Made by a program: the position numbers and the translations under genes. Positions 1 to 9,158 of a stretch of DNA of 64,000 nt are shown here, one piece after another. The first letter of the stretch is position 1. Each line of letters opens with the position of its first letter. Origin of the DNA: Flavobacterium shii (GTDB lineage: Bacteria > Bacteroidota > Bacteroidia > Flavobacteriales > Flavobacteriaceae); NCBI RefSeq assembly GCF_025847235.1, contig NZ_JAOZEW010000021.1:47211-111210 (forward strand), read 5' to 3'. The notes beneath the pieces are model-generated. The model was not told the origin of the DNA. It ran no database searches and saw nothing but the letters and a program-made list of their open reading frames with translations.

Positions 1-107
1 TTCTGGGTTGCAGTATTCGTTTCTCCATTTGAAGGAATTAGGGTATCTTCATTTTGGCAACTTCCTAATAATACTGCTAATAAAACCAAACTTGTAATTG
101 TTTTCAT
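1..107 (-). CDS. Lipoprotein, N-terminal fragment (runs off the window)
   Basis: Only the first 35 codons are present; the gene continues beyond base 1. Reading leftwards from the ATG at 107-105, the protein starts with a charged residue, a hydrophobic stretch and the lipobox LLGSC, with the lipidated Cys at residue 17. The next residues are polar and acidic, common in surface-exposed Bacteroidota lipoproteins. It lies downstream of the susD-like gene on the same strand, where glycan-utilisation loci usually carry a glycan-binding lipoprotein or glycoside hydrolase. No catalytic domain is visible, so its exact role cannot be stated. Confidence 0.75.
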   Translation of the reverse strand, partial: MKTITSLVLLAVLLGSCQNEDTLIPSNGETNTATQ

Positions 108-181
108 TGTTATATAATTTTAGTTATTGTTTATAATAAATAATTTAACCTCCTCTGCTATTTCACTTCCTCTTTTAAGAT

Positions 182-225
182 ATACTATCACATGGCAAAT
201 TTTGCAGCCTGCCATATGATAGTAT
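182..225 (-). promoter_or_regulatory. Intergenic RNA hairpin between susD and the downstream lipoprotein gene
   Basis: Bases 182-197 and 210-225 are inverted repeats matching at 15 of 16 positions, and the one mismatch can form a G-U pair in RNA. The loop is 12 bases. No U-tract follows in the minus-strand transcript, so a simple intrinsic terminator is unlikely. A processing or mRNA-stability hairpin that lets susCD exceed the downstream gene is the better inference. Confidence 0.6.
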
Positions 226-251
226 GAAGTCTAACTAATTCAAAAAAAATA

Positions 252-1811
252 TTAATAACTGTCGTTTTGAACGGTTCCTGGATTGTTGTCCTTTTCTAAT
301 TGTGGTATTGGGTAGTATTCTCTACCATTTACATACGAATTAAACTCGGCGTCTCTTGCTTGTAACCATTTTAATTTTGCATTATCCTGTAACCATCCCC
401 AACGACGAATATCATCAAAACGGTGTCCTTCAAGTGGGAATTCCAGAAATCTTTCATGCCCAATTTGTTCTCTCATCCCAGCTTGACCTAAACCTGGTTT
501 AGCTGTAGCTAAATTTGGTAAACCCACACGATCTCTTACTATTTGAATATAAGTATATGCTCCCTGCGTATCTCCTGTTTCGTTTAAACATTCGGCATAC
601 ATCATCAAGATGTCGGCATATCGTAACAAACGCTCGTTGATCCCAGAACGCCAATCCATTTCGTTTGCATAATTACCATCTGAGTTTTGATATTTTCTAC
701 AGAATATGTCGTTTAAGTCGCTAGGGCTTTTTGCATAAAAAGTTGCAAAATCCTGACCGTATAATTTCATTCCGCCTGGTTTGTTATAAAATATAGTAGC
801 ATCTAAACGAGGATCTAATTGTCCATCGATTGTTAATTCATCATGAAATTCATTGAACAATACCCAAGTTGGTTGTGCATCTGTCCATCCAAAATCTCTT
901 GGCGCATAGGTAATAGCTCTTGCCGATGTCTTACCCCAACCTGAAGCAGGAATACCTCCCCAACCTAAATCAACACCTCCTGCTTCTCTACTAAATTGCA
1001 CTTCAAAAACTGATTCTGAATTGTTTTCATTAGTATCTGTAAAATTATCACGGTAATTGGATACCAAAGAGTACACTCCTAAATCGATCACTTTCTTAAA
1101 AGTAAGTTTTGCATTTTCAAAATCTTTGGTAAACAAATATGCTTTTCCTAAATATCCTAAAGCTGCTCCTTTTGTAGCACGTCCTTTCTGGCCTGCATCC
1201 AATCCTGAAACATTATCATATGATGCTGGTAATAACTCTGCTGCTGCTTTAAAATCGGCAATAACTTGCTCCCAACCCTCTGCCTGTGATTTTTGTGGAT
1301 GAAATATTTCTACATCTAGTGGTATTGGTACATTTTTAAATAAGTTTACTGCATGAAACAAATACAATCCTCTTAAAAAATAAGCTTGTCCAAGAACTCT
1401 GTTTTTTAAAGTTGCATCCATCTCAATGTTTGGTACATTGGTTAAAACCTGATTACAACGATAAATTCCCTGATAATACGTTTCATATCCCCATCCATAA
1501 ATAGAGGGATCTGAAACATTAGAATTAAAGCGTCCTAAATTATACATAGATCCCCAAGGGCTATTACTTCTTGTATCATCTGCTTTTGCATCCAGCATTA
1601 ATGGTGTACTTCTCATGTAAGTACCATCTGTTAATAAACTACCATAAGCAGCATTAATTCCTTCGATAGCATGCTGGTCTGTTTTCCAGAATGTTTGTAC
1701 AGATTCATTATTTGGGTCAACCTGAATTAAATCCTCATTGTCTACACAACTTGTCATTACAGTTGCTAGTGAGAGGAAAACTGTTAAATAACTAAATATC
1801 TTATATTTCAT
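252..1811 (-). CDS. SusD/RagB-like nutrient-binding outer-membrane lipoprotein
   Basis: A 519-residue surface lipoprotein that captures glycan fragments and delivers them to its SusC partner. The signal peptide ends in a lipobox with Cys22, followed by an acidic stretch (DNED) typical of surface export. The body has the SusD layout: an N-terminal TPR-type helical region, a variable binding face, and a C-terminus with the conserved YYPIPQ ... NPG ... QN pattern ending in Tyr. It lies 30 bp downstream of the susC-like gene, as expected for a co-transcribed pair. The substrate cannot be read from the sequence; neighbouring pentose-phosphate and epimerase genes suggest a pentose-containing polysaccharide. 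Confidence 0.93.
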   Translation of the reverse strand: MKYKIFSYLTVFLSLATVMTSCVDNEDLIQVDPNNESVQTFWKTDQHAIEGINAAYGSLLTDGTYMRSTPLMLDAKADDTRSNSPWGSMYNLGRFNSNVSDPSIYGWGYETYYQGIYRCNQVLTNVPNIEMDATLKNRVLGQAYFLRGLYLFHAVNLFKNVPIPLDVEIFHPQKSQAEGWEQVIADFKAAAELLPASYDNVSGLDAGQKGRATKGAALGYLGKAYLFTKDFENAKLTFKKVIDLGVYSLVSNYRDNFTDTNENNSESVFEVQFSREAGGVDLGWGGIPASGWGKTSARAITYAPRDFGWTDAQPTWVLFNEFHDELTIDGQLDPRLDATIFYNKPGGMKLYGQDFATFYAKSPSDLNDIFCRKYQNSDGNYANEMDWRSGINERLLRYADILMMYAECLNETGDTQGAYTYIQIVRDRVGLPNLATAKPGLGQAGMREQIGHERFLEFPLEGHRFDDIRRWGWLQDNAKLKWLQARDAEFNSYVNGREYYPIPQLEKDNNPGTVQNDSY

Positions 1812-1841
1812 TTTGATTCGTTTTAATTGGTTTGGCTAATG

Positions 1842-4800
1842 TTAAAAATTCACTTCAACTCCTACAGAAATGGTTCTTGGGTTTGGAAATGAACCACCGT
1901 CATATCCTCTTGATAGCAATCCGTCACTATTAAAATCTGGATCATAACCTCTGTATTTACTAATGATTAATAAGTTTTGTCCATTTACAAAAACTCTCGC
2001 TTTTTTAATAACATCATTCTTAACCGGAATATTAAATCCTATCTCCATTGTTTGTAACTTAACGTAATCACCACTTTCAATAAATCTATTAGACTCTCTG
2101 GCATTCCCATTAGGATCACCTATAATTGGGCGAGGTACATCTGTGTTTGTATTAGTAGGAGTCCAATAATTAAGTTCATCTGTACTATGATTCCCATATT
2201 GCCCTGCCATTAAATTGCGGTAAATTCCATTAAAAATTTTGTTTCCACCACTCCCTTGCCAGAACATTGAAATATCCCAGTTTTTATAAGAAGCAGTAAG
2301 CGTCATTCCATAACCATATTTAGGAATTGTAACCCCTTGAAAAGTTCTGTCAAGATCATTGATTACTCCATCACCGTTTACATCTCTAAATTTGATATCC
2401 CCAGGAGCTGCATTGGTTTGCGTAGGCGAAGAAGCTACATCTGCAGCACTTTGGAATATTCCTGCAACTTCCCAAGCATAAATCTCTCCTGCAGATCTAC
2501 CAACTTGCGTTCTTGCTGCTGCACCAGTAATAGGATTACCATCAATTCCTATTTGTGTAATTTCATTTTTTAAAGTACCTAAATTGGCAGAAATACTGTA
2601 CTTAAATGCATGGTGATTGTTATTATAAGTAGCTGTAAACTCTAATCCGGAATTTTTCATTGCCCCTGCATTTGTTGTAACATTAGATGGGAATGCTCCT
2701 GTAGAATATGGCAATGGAACACCAATTAATAAATCTTCGGATTTTTTGATAAAATACTCTGCAGTAAATTGCAGGTCGTTTTTAAAGAATCCCAGTTCAA
2801 GCGCTATGTTTGTAGTTTTTGTTGTTTCCCAGTGTACATTAGGGTCCAATGAGCTTACTACTGTTGTACCTGGAGCCAACTCATTATTAAAATCATACCC
2901 TGCAAAACCATTTGTTGTTGTAGCAAAAAAATAAGCTGGAATAGTATTGTTTCCTAATATACCATAACCTCCCCTTAGTTTTACATTACTCACCCATTCT
3001 GGTAGCTGTATAAATTTTTCATTGCTAATTTTCCAACCCCCAGAAAAAGAATAAAAATTACCTTTATTATATATTTCACTAAAAAGAGACGTTCTGTCTT
3101 GTCTAAAATTTGCCTGAATTAAATAACGATCATCATAAGAATAATTTAATCTGCTTATGTATGATATCCCCGTAATTGTAAATTTAGATTCTCCTGCACT
3201 AATTGCATCAGCATATTGAAGCTGGCTAATTTCACCCGGTTTATATCCTACACCTCTTGACCAGTGGTTGTAATTATCTCTTCTTTCCTGAATCCATCCG
3301 CCCAAAACATCAAATTTATGTTTCCCAAGGGTAGCTTCATAAGTCAATAAATTATTCAAAAACGTTCTTGACTCATTACCTGTACCCACATCTAGTGTCG
3401 ACTTTGCATTGGTTGTAACATAATACCAACCTAGATCACTTGGAGGCAAAAATTTTCTGTTTTGCCAATCTGTTCTGTCAAAACTGGCATCAATTTTATA
3501 TTTTAATCCTTTTACAATTTCATATTCTCCCCAGATATCACCTATAAAACGATCTCTTTTTCCTCTATTGGTTATCAAATTATTATATCCAATAACATTT
3601 AGAGATATTGCTCTTTGTGTTAAATTATCTGTTCCACCATAACCCCCAAGTCTATTGGCATCATATACCGGCATTGTTGGTATAGCTCCAAGCAAATCAC
3701 TTATTGGTGTTTGCCCTACATTATACTCATTGAAATTTTCTTTATCCGATTGTGTGAAAGCAATTTTTGCACCATATTTAAATTTCCCTTTTTTTCCATT
3801 CAAATTTAAATTTGTTGATAATCTCTCATAATCCTGTGGAGATTTTATGTAGCTTGTGTTTTTAAAATAATCAACATTTAAATTGTATCCTAAGTTTTCG
3901 GCACCACCATTAAAATTCAATGATTGATTTTGTACAACTCCAGTCCCAAAAGCTTCATCTTGCCAATTGGTATCAATATTATTGATATAAGAAGGGCTAT
4001 TAGGATCATTTCCAGGTACTACACTTAATCCTGCATTTCTCTCGGCTGCACTCGTAATATTTTGATACCCTACTCTATCGGTTACATCCCATTTTCTAGC
4101 TACAGTTTGTAGCCCTACAATTGATTTAAATTTAATATCTAATTTTCCTGATTTCCCTTTTTTTGTAGTAATAATAACAACTCCGTTTGCTCCACGAACA
4201 CCATAAATTGCTGCCGAAGATGCATCTTTTAAAACTTGCATTGATTCTATATCTCCTGGTGCAAAGTCATATGGAGAATCTACTATCATTCCATCTATTA
4301 CAAAAAGTGGATTGTTGTTACTGAATGAATTAATCCCTCTAATCTTAATATTTACAAAACCTCCCGGCTCTCCCGAAGATTGTACCGATACTCCCGGAAC
4401 TTGTCCCTGAAGCATTTTTGCCGCATCATATGTTACCGTTTTTTTTGCCGACTCCATATTTACTACACTCACAGACCCTGTAAGATCGGCTTTCTTTTGG
4501 GTACCATATCCTACAACAACTACCTCATTTAGTTTATTGGTGTCTTCACTTAGAACTGCATTTACTTTAGGTTGATTACCTACAGCTATCTCTTGGTTTT
4601 GAAAACCTATAAAGGAAAAAACTAATACATCATTTGGAGAAGCTTTAATTGTATACTGACCATCAAATCCTGTTACCGCAACTGTTTTGGTCCCGTTTAT
4701 AATAATATTTACACCCGGTAATGGTAATTTATCCTGAGCCGAAGTAACAACTCCGCTAATCTCTTTGGCTTGTTGAGCAGACAGTGTATAAGATGAAAAT

Positions 4801-4883
4801 AATAAGACTACTATCGCTAAAAGCCACTCTTTTTTTGGCAACAAATAATTGCAATAAATAAATAATTGTTGTTTTGTTATCAT
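1842..4883 (-). CDS. SusC/RagA-like TonB-dependent outer-membrane transporter
   Basis: A 1013-residue TonB-dependent receptor that imports oligosaccharides across the outer membrane with the SusD lipoprotein. Visible parts in order: a signal peptide with its hydrophobic core at about residues 20-36, a carboxypeptidase-D-regulatory-like domain at about 40-115, a TonB-box-like segment EVVVVGYGTQ at 120-129, a plug domain with the family motif LKDASSAAIYGVRGANG, a long beta-barrel, and a terminal Phe (VGVEVNF) as expected for BAM-inserted barrels. It is the first gene of the susC-susD-lipoprotein unit. The upstream promoter abuts one of five shared operator sites, so pentose-type repression is likely. 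Confidence 0.96.
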   Translation of the reverse strand: MITKQQLFIYCNYLLPKKEWLLAIVVLLFSSYTLSAQQAKEISGVVTSAQDKLPLPGVNIIINGTKTVAVTGFDGQYTIKASPNDVLVFSFIGFQNQEIAVGNQPKVNAVLSEDTNKLNEVVVVGYGTQKKADLTGSVSVVNMESAKKTVTYDAAKMLQGQVPGVSVQSSGEPGGFVNIKIRGINSFSNNNPLFVIDGMIVDSPYDFAPGDIESMQVLKDASSAAIYGVRGANGVVIITTKKGKSGKLDIKFKSIVGLQTVARKWDVTDRVGYQNITSAAERNAGLSVVPGNDPNSPSYINNIDTNWQDEAFGTGVVQNQSLNFNGGAENLGYNLNVDYFKNTSYIKSPQDYERLSTNLNLNGKKGKFKYGAKIAFTQSDKENFNEYNVGQTPISDLLGAIPTMPVYDANRLGGYGGTDNLTQRAISLNVIGYNNLITNRGKRDRFIGDIWGEYEIVKGLKYKIDASFDRTDWQNRKFLPPSDLGWYYVTTNAKSTLDVGTGNESRTFLNNLLTYEATLGKHKFDVLGGWIQERRDNYNHWSRGVGYKPGEISQLQYADAISAGESKFTITGISYISRLNYSYDDRYLIQANFRQDRTSLFSEIYNKGNFYSFSGGWKISNEKFIQLPEWVSNVKLRGGYGILGNNTIPAYFFATTTNGFAGYDFNNELAPGTTVVSSLDPNVHWETTKTTNIALELGFFKNDLQFTAEYFIKKSEDLLIGVPLPYSTGAFPSNVTTNAGAMKNSGLEFTATYNNNHHAFKYSISANLGTLKNEITQIGIDGNPITGAAARTQVGRSAGEIYAWEVAGIFQSAADVASSPTQTNAAPGDIKFRDVNGDGVINDLDRTFQGVTIPKYGYGMTLTASYKNWDISMFWQGSGGNKIFNGIYRNLMAGQYGNHSTDELNYWTPTNTNTDVPRPIIGDPNGNARESNRFIESGDYVKLQTMEIGFNIPVKNDVIKKARVFVNGQNLLIISKYRGYDPDFNSDGLLSRGYDGGSFPNPRTISVGVEVNF

Positions 4884-4918
4884 ATTGGTTTAAGTTAAGT
4901 TAATTAATGTATAATTAT

Positions 4919-4937
4919 AAGTGTTAATTTTACATTT
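4919..4937 (-). promoter_or_regulatory. Operator site 1 (susC promoter)
   Basis: This is AAGTGT-TAATTTT-ACATTT, an imperfect inverted repeat. It lies immediately downstream of the predicted minus-strand -7 element of the susC-like gene, covering the probable transcription start. A repressor bound here would block initiation. The same placement is seen at 9159-9177. Confidence 0.68.
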
Positions 4938-4938
4938 G

Positions 4939-4970
4939 TAAATTTAACTAAAAAAAAACCTCAAAAACAA
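4939..4970 (-). promoter_or_regulatory. Predicted promoter of the susC-susD unit
   Basis: On the minus strand there is TTG (complement of CAA at 4968-4970), a 21-bp spacer, then TAAATTTA (4939-4946), which fits the Bacteroidota -33/-7 pattern except for the last base. The spacer length and the distance to the adjacent operator equal those upstream of transketolase. That agreement is the main support. Confidence 0.55.
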
Positions 4971-5017
4971 ATAAATATGATAAAAAAAGGCGTGAAAAAA
5001 AATACATCTTGCATTTT

Positions 5018-5036
5018 AAGTGTAAAAACGACATTT
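5018..5036 (+). promoter_or_regulatory. Operator site 2
   Basis: AAGTGT-AAAAACG-ACATTT, the same half-sites and 7-bp spacer as the other four copies. It lies mid-intergenic, about 135 bp upstream of the susC start, and no promoter element abuts it. It may be an auxiliary site. Confidence 0.6.
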
Positions 5037-5231
5037 AAAAATTATTGTTATTTTCAAAAAAAGATGCTTTTGAATCATATAATTGTGTAATAGACATACT
5101 TTTAAATAAAAAACAGAATTTTTCATAAAAAAACGATTTCGTAAAAATAAGGTGATAGAACCGAAAATATTTTACTTTTGCATAACATTAGTAGATTAAA
5201 ACAGGTCTTTTTACAATTAATTTCTTACTTT

Positions 5232-5250
5232 AAGTGTGTTTCATACATTT
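5232..5250 (+). promoter_or_regulatory. Operator site 3
   Basis: AAGTGT-GTTTCAT-ACATTT with the common 7-bp spacer. It is downstream of the + strand TACTTTTG element at 5173-5180, so it could act as a roadblock on a transcript towards the Nudix regulator gene, or as an auxiliary looping site. Confidence 0.6.
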
Positions 5251-5453
5251 AAAAAAGATAAAAAAAGCCAATTAAAAGTTAATTAATTGGCGAAAACGTT
5301 TGAAATGAAAATAATTATCAACTAAAATGGGTTCTTATTTTACAAAAAATGGCTCACGGATAAATCTTGTTTTTGAAAGAAAATAATATATAAAAACAAG
5401 ATATATAAGGAATTAAACCAGAATTAATATTTAAAATTTAGATTAAAAAAATT

Positions 5454-5472
5454 AAGTGTAAAAAATACATTA
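5454..5472 (+). promoter_or_regulatory. Operator site 4 (upstream of the Nudix regulator)
   Basis: AAGTGT-AAAAAAT-ACATTA, matching the set with one changed end base. It ends 54 bp before the regulator start codon, consistent with autoregulation. Confidence 0.58.
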
Positions 5473-5526
5473 ATAAATTATGAAACTTGTAAGTAAGTTC
5501 ATATATTTACCCTAAAAATATAGTAT

Positions 5527-6216
5527 ATGCTAAATAGTTATAGTGCTGCCGACAAAGTTTTATTAGCAGTAGATTGCATCATCTTTGGATTTGATAATGA
5601 GGGATTAAAAATACTTCTGATAAAGAGAGATTTTGAGCCCGAAAAAGGAAAATGGTCTTTAATTGGAGGCTTTTTAAAAAGAGATGAAGTACTAGATAAT
5701 GCTGCCACTAGAATTCTGAATACCTATACAGGATTTCAGGATATTTACATGGAACAATTGTATGCGTATAGCGAAATTGATCGAGATCCTGTAGAAAGAA
5801 CAATATCCGTTTCTTATTATGCGCTCATAAATATTGAAAATCATAATGAAGAACTTATAAAAAATTATCACGCGCAATGGTTTAGTATTGCCGATGCTCC
5901 CAAGTTAATCTTTGACCATGACGAGATGCTAGAGCATGCCATAAGAAGATTACGCTACAGGACTTCGATTAAGCCAATAGGTTTTGAATTGCTTCCGGAA
6001 AAATTTACTATGCGTCAACTTTTAGAATTATACGAAGCTATTTTAAGTAAAGAATTAGATAAACGTAACTTTATCAGCAAAATAAATTCATTGGAGATCT
6101 TAATTAAACTAGACGAAAAAGATATGCAATCCTCTCGAAAAGGCTCTTATTTATATACGTTTAATAAAGAGAAATACGAAGAAAAACTATTGAACGATTT
6201 TGTATTGAATTTGTAA
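5527..6216 (+). CDS. Nudix-domain transcriptional regulator (NrtR/AraR type)
   Basis: A 229-residue protein with an N-terminal Nudix fold (about residues 8-145) and a C-terminal winged-helix domain (about 150-229; FTMRQLLELYEA ... LDKRNF is typical of the NrtR family). The Nudix box keeps G48-X5-E54 and R62, but the metal-binding glutamates of the REUXEE core are replaced (I63, T66, Y67). It is therefore probably a ligand sensor and not a hydrolase. Relatives in Bacteroidota include AraR, which regulates arabinose use; the nearby susCD, transketolase and transaldolase genes fit a pentose regulon. It is the leading candidate to bind the AAGTGT-N7-ACATTW sites. A terminator follows at 6232. Confidence 0.85.
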   Translation: MLNSYSAADKVLLAVDCIIFGFDNEGLKILLIKRDFEPEKGKWSLIGGFLKRDEVLDNAATRILNTYTGFQDIYMEQLYAYSEIDRDPVERTISVSYYALINIENHNEELIKNYHAQWFSIADAPKLIFDHDEMLEHAIRRLRYRTSIKPIGFELLPEKFTMRQLLELYEAILSKELDKRNFISKINSLEILIKLDEKDMQSSRKGSYLYTFNKEKYEEKLLNDFVLNL

Positions 6217-6231
6217 TAGCAAATCATAAAT

Positions 6232-6271
6232 AAAAAGCCTGGTGGGAAATCAAATCCCTGCCAGGCTTTTT
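6232..6271 (+). terminator. Intrinsic terminator after the Nudix regulator
   Basis: AAAAAGCCTGG (6232-6242) pairs with CCAGGCTTTTT (6261-6271), with an inner GGG/CCC pairing. The A-rich left and T-rich right flanks make it potentially bidirectional, also serving the convergent transaldolase transcript. Confidence 0.85.
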
Positions 6272-6362
6272 GGTCAAAAAAACTACATTATAAAAAACTA
6301 ACCGATTTTATATCTTTTGCTTTAGCGGCAAATAATAATACTGCTAAAATGGATTGCTCAGA

Positions 6363-7019
6363 TTAACTATTTCCTTTTTGATAATCGGCTAGAAAAGTTG
6401 CCAGACCAATATCTGTAAGAGGATGTTTTAATAATCCTTCGATTGCACTTAATGGTCCAGTGATCACATCCGATCCTGTTTTGGCACAATTTATAATATG
6501 CATTACATTACGAACTGATGCTGCCAAAATCTGTGTTTCGAAACCATAATTATCATAAATCAATCTGATGTCTTCGATCAAAACCATTCCGTCTGTCGAC
6601 ACATCATCAAGTCTGCCTATAAATGGAGAAACATAAGTTGCTCCTGCTTTTGCAGCTAATAATGCTTGACCTACAGAAAAAACCAATGTACAATTGGTTT
6701 TAATTCCTTTATTCGAAAAATATTTTATGGCTTTGACCCCTTCTTTAATCATCGGAATCTTCACCACAATTTGAGGATGTAATGCTGCCAGTTTTTCGCC
6801 TTCGGCAATCATCCCTTCAAAATCTGTAGCTATAACCTCAGCACTAACATCACCATCAACCAGTTCGCAAATTTTTAAATAATGATCCAGAATGTTTTGA
6901 GCTCCTGTAATTCCTTCTTTTGCCATTAACGACGGGTTAGTCGTTACACCATCCAGAACACCAAGATCATTGGCTTCTTCAATATCTTTTAAATTTGCTG
7001 TATCAATAAAAAATTTCAT
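6363..7019 (-). CDS. Transaldolase, small Fsa/TalC-type
   Basis: A 218-residue class I aldolase of the compact transaldolase / fructose-6-phosphate aldolase family. The N-terminus MKFFIDTANL and the TTNPS motif (26-30) are diagnostic, and the Schiff-base lysine is K87 in VVKIPM. I chose the ATG at 7019-7017 because upstream extension would run into the transketolase gene, which ends at 7030, 10 bp away. It interconverts pentose-phosphate-pathway sugars in the cytoplasm with the adjacent transketolase. Co-transcription puts both under the operator at 9159-9177. Sequence alone cannot separate transaldolase from F6P aldolase activity. Confidence 0.92.
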   Translation of the reverse strand: MKFFIDTANLKDIEEANDLGVLDGVTTNPSLMAKEGITGAQNILDHYLKICELVDGDVSAEVIATDFEGMIAEGEKLAALHPQIVVKIPMIKEGVKAIKYFSNKGIKTNCTLVFSVGQALLAAKAGATYVSPFIGRLDDVSTDGMVLIEDIRLIYDNYGFETQILAASVRNVMHIINCAKTGSDVITGPLSAIEGLLKHPLTDIGLATFLADYQKGNS

Positions 7020-7029
7020 ATTCGTATTA

Positions 7030-9084
7030 TTATTTTGTGATTTTAAAATTATTCTCTTCCAGGTATTTGGCAATTTCATTACAGGCATGTTCACTTGTAA
7101 ATCCGAATTTTTCGTCCAAAATATTGGCTGGAGCCGAATAACCAAAGTGTTCTAATCCAAATACTTTTCCGTTATTTCCCACCAAACTTTCCAGATTAAC
7201 AGGAAGTCCCGCCGTAAGTCCGAAAATCAATTTTCCGTTTGGTAAAATACTTTCCTGATATGCTTTGGATTGTGATCTGAACAAACCTTCAGATATAATT
7301 GAGGCTACATTTATTTTAATTTTTTGTGTTTTTTCAAGTTCTAATGCTGCTTCAATAAGTGTGGCAACTTCAGATCCATTTGCAACTAAAGTAATATCTG
7401 GGTTCTCGACTCTTTTTACTAAATATCCCCCTTTTTTAGACTGTAATGCATCATTAAATCTTGATGTTCCAATGCTTGGAATATCCTTTATATCCTGACG
7501 AGAAAGAATTAATCCCGTTGGAGTTTTCCTGTTTTGTAAAGCCATTTCCCATGCAACTGATGCCTCTACAGCATCTGCAGGCCTAAGCGCCAAAAGACTT
7601 TGATCTCCCGAGTGATTTTTTATTTTTTCCAATAATCGAATTTGTGCTTCCTGTTCTATTGGCTGATGCGTTGGCCCATCTTCTCCAACTCTAAAAGAAT
7701 CATGTGTCCAGATATATTTTACCGGTAATTCCTGAATTGCAGCCAAACGTATTGCTGGTTTCATATAATCGGAAAACACAAAGAAAGTTGCTACCACAGG
7801 AATTACTCCTCCATGAAGTGCGATTCCGTTGGCAAGTGCAGTCATTGTAAGTTCGGCAACACCAGCTTGTAAAAATGCTCCGCTAAAATCCCCTTTCTGT
7901 AAAACGGTTGTCTTTTTAAGAAACCCATCCGTTTTATCACTATTAGATAAATCTGCCGAAGAAACAATCATATTCTCTACATTCTCTGCCAAATATCCTA
8001 GTACCGCAGCCGAAGCATCTCTTGTCGCTGCATTTGGCTTCTGGATTACACTGCTTAAATCGAGGTCGGGTAATTTACCTGAGAAAAACAATTCCAATTT
8101 TTCTGCTAAAACTGAATTCTCCTCTTTCCATTTTGAAATTTCATTCTTTTTCTCCGTCGATTTTGCAATCTTTTGCTCTAAAATTGATTTGTAATGTGCC
8201 GCAACGTCATTATAAATTGCAAAAGAATCTTCTGGATTTGCACCTAAGTTTATAAGTGTTTTTTCAAAATCTGCTTTAGTCGCTCCAATTGGTTTTCCAT
8301 GTAATTCACAATGTCCTTCATACATAGATCCATCTGCGGTTACGCTACCTTTACCCATAATTGTTTTACCAATAATCAAAGTAGGTTTTTGAGTTTCGGC
8401 ATGTGCCTGAGTCAATGCTTTTCGTATTTGTTCATGATCATGTCCATCAATCGTAATTACTTTCCACCCCCAAGCTTCGTACTTCATTGCTGTATTTTCG
8501 GTAGTAACCTCATCGGTCATGGATGATAGTTGAACATCATTGGAATCATAAAACATAATAAAGTTGTTCAATCCCAAATGACCTGCAATTCTTCCTGCTC
8601 CTTGCGAAATTTCTTCCTGAATTCCACCATCTGTGATAAAACCATATATCTTTTGGTCGAACAAACCTTTAAATCTTGCATCTAGAAATTTTGATGCTAT
8701 TGCTGCACCTACCCCCATTGCATGACCTTGCCCTAAAGGTCCCGAAGTATTTTCGATTCCTCTTTTTACATCAATTTCCGGATGTCCGGGAGTTACTGAG
8801 CCCCATTGTCTAAAATTCTTGAGATCATTTTTTTCATAATTACCCAACAAATAATACTGTGTATACATTAACGCCGATAGATGTCCCGCATCCATAAAAA
8901 AGCGATCTCTAAAAATCCAGTCCATTTCGGTTGGATCATAATCTAAGAATTCTGTGTATAAAATATGCATATAATCTGCACCTCCCATAGCCCCTCCAGG
9001 ATGTCCGGATTTGGCTTTCTCTACCATCGAAATAGCTATCGCACGTATATTATCTGCTGCTAATTGATCTATCTTTTTATTCAT
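7030..9084 (-). CDS. tkt: Transketolase
   Basis: A full-length 684-residue thiamine-diphosphate transketolase. Early motifs AKSGHPGGAMGGAD and the later GPLGQGHAMGVG are family hallmarks, and the TPP/metal-binding region includes ITDGGIQEE and FYDSNDVQL. The central pyrimidine-binding domain and C-terminal domain (GLEHFGYSAPANIL) follow, so both chains usually split in archaeal enzymes are present in one polypeptide. It transfers two-carbon units between pentose and hexose phosphates. It is the first gene of a two-gene unit with transaldolase. Its position under a pentose-type operator suggests a copy dedicated to sugar catabolism; whether a second housekeeping copy exists cannot be seen. Confidence 0.96.
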   Translation of the reverse strand: MNKKIDQLAADNIRAIAISMVEKAKSGHPGGAMGGADYMHILYTEFLDYDPTEMDWIFRDRFFMDAGHLSALMYTQYYLLGNYEKNDLKNFRQWGSVTPGHPEIDVKRGIENTSGPLGQGHAMGVGAAIASKFLDARFKGLFDQKIYGFITDGGIQEEISQGAGRIAGHLGLNNFIMFYDSNDVQLSSMTDEVTTENTAMKYEAWGWKVITIDGHDHEQIRKALTQAHAETQKPTLIIGKTIMGKGSVTADGSMYEGHCELHGKPIGATKADFEKTLINLGANPEDSFAIYNDVAAHYKSILEQKIAKSTEKKNEISKWKEENSVLAEKLELFFSGKLPDLDLSSVIQKPNAATRDASAAVLGYLAENVENMIVSSADLSNSDKTDGFLKKTTVLQKGDFSGAFLQAGVAELTMTALANGIALHGGVIPVVATFFVFSDYMKPAIRLAAIQELPVKYIWTHDSFRVGEDGPTHQPIEQEAQIRLLEKIKNHSGDQSLLALRPADAVEASVAWEMALQNRKTPTGLILSRQDIKDIPSIGTSRFNDALQSKKGGYLVKRVENPDITLVANGSEVATLIEAALELEKTQKIKINVASIISEGLFRSQSKAYQESILPNGKLIFGLTAGLPVNLESLVGNNGKVFGLEHFGYSAPANILDEKFGFTSEHACNEIAKYLEENNFKITK

Positions 9085-9158
9085 TTTTTAATCGTTCTAC
9101 TGGTTTAGTTATAGATTTAATTCATTAAAACTTCGGGATCGAAATTGAAACAAATTAT

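Larger units (their letters stand above)
4884..5526. other. 643-bp divergent intergenic region with four operator copies
   Basis: This gap separates the divergent susC-like and Nudix-regulator genes. It has no plausible ORF. It contains four copies of AAGTGT-N7-ACATTW (4919, 5018, 5232, 5454), all in one orientation. A + strand TACTTTTG at 5173-5180 fits the Bacteroidota -7 element, but no clear TTG element precedes it. A weaker TATATTTA at 5502-5509 lies just before the Nudix gene. The number and spread of sites suggest cooperative binding or looping, which is inference. Confidence 0.6.

Noticed and set aside
6363..7145. Longer transaldolase reading frame with 42 extra N-terminal codons
   Set aside because: It overlaps the transketolase 3' end by over 100 bp, and the conserved transaldolase start MKFFIDTANL lies at 7019.
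7829..8255. Open frames on the strand opposite transketolase
   Set aside because: They are fully contained in a strongly conserved gene on the other strand and have no domain; they are shadows.
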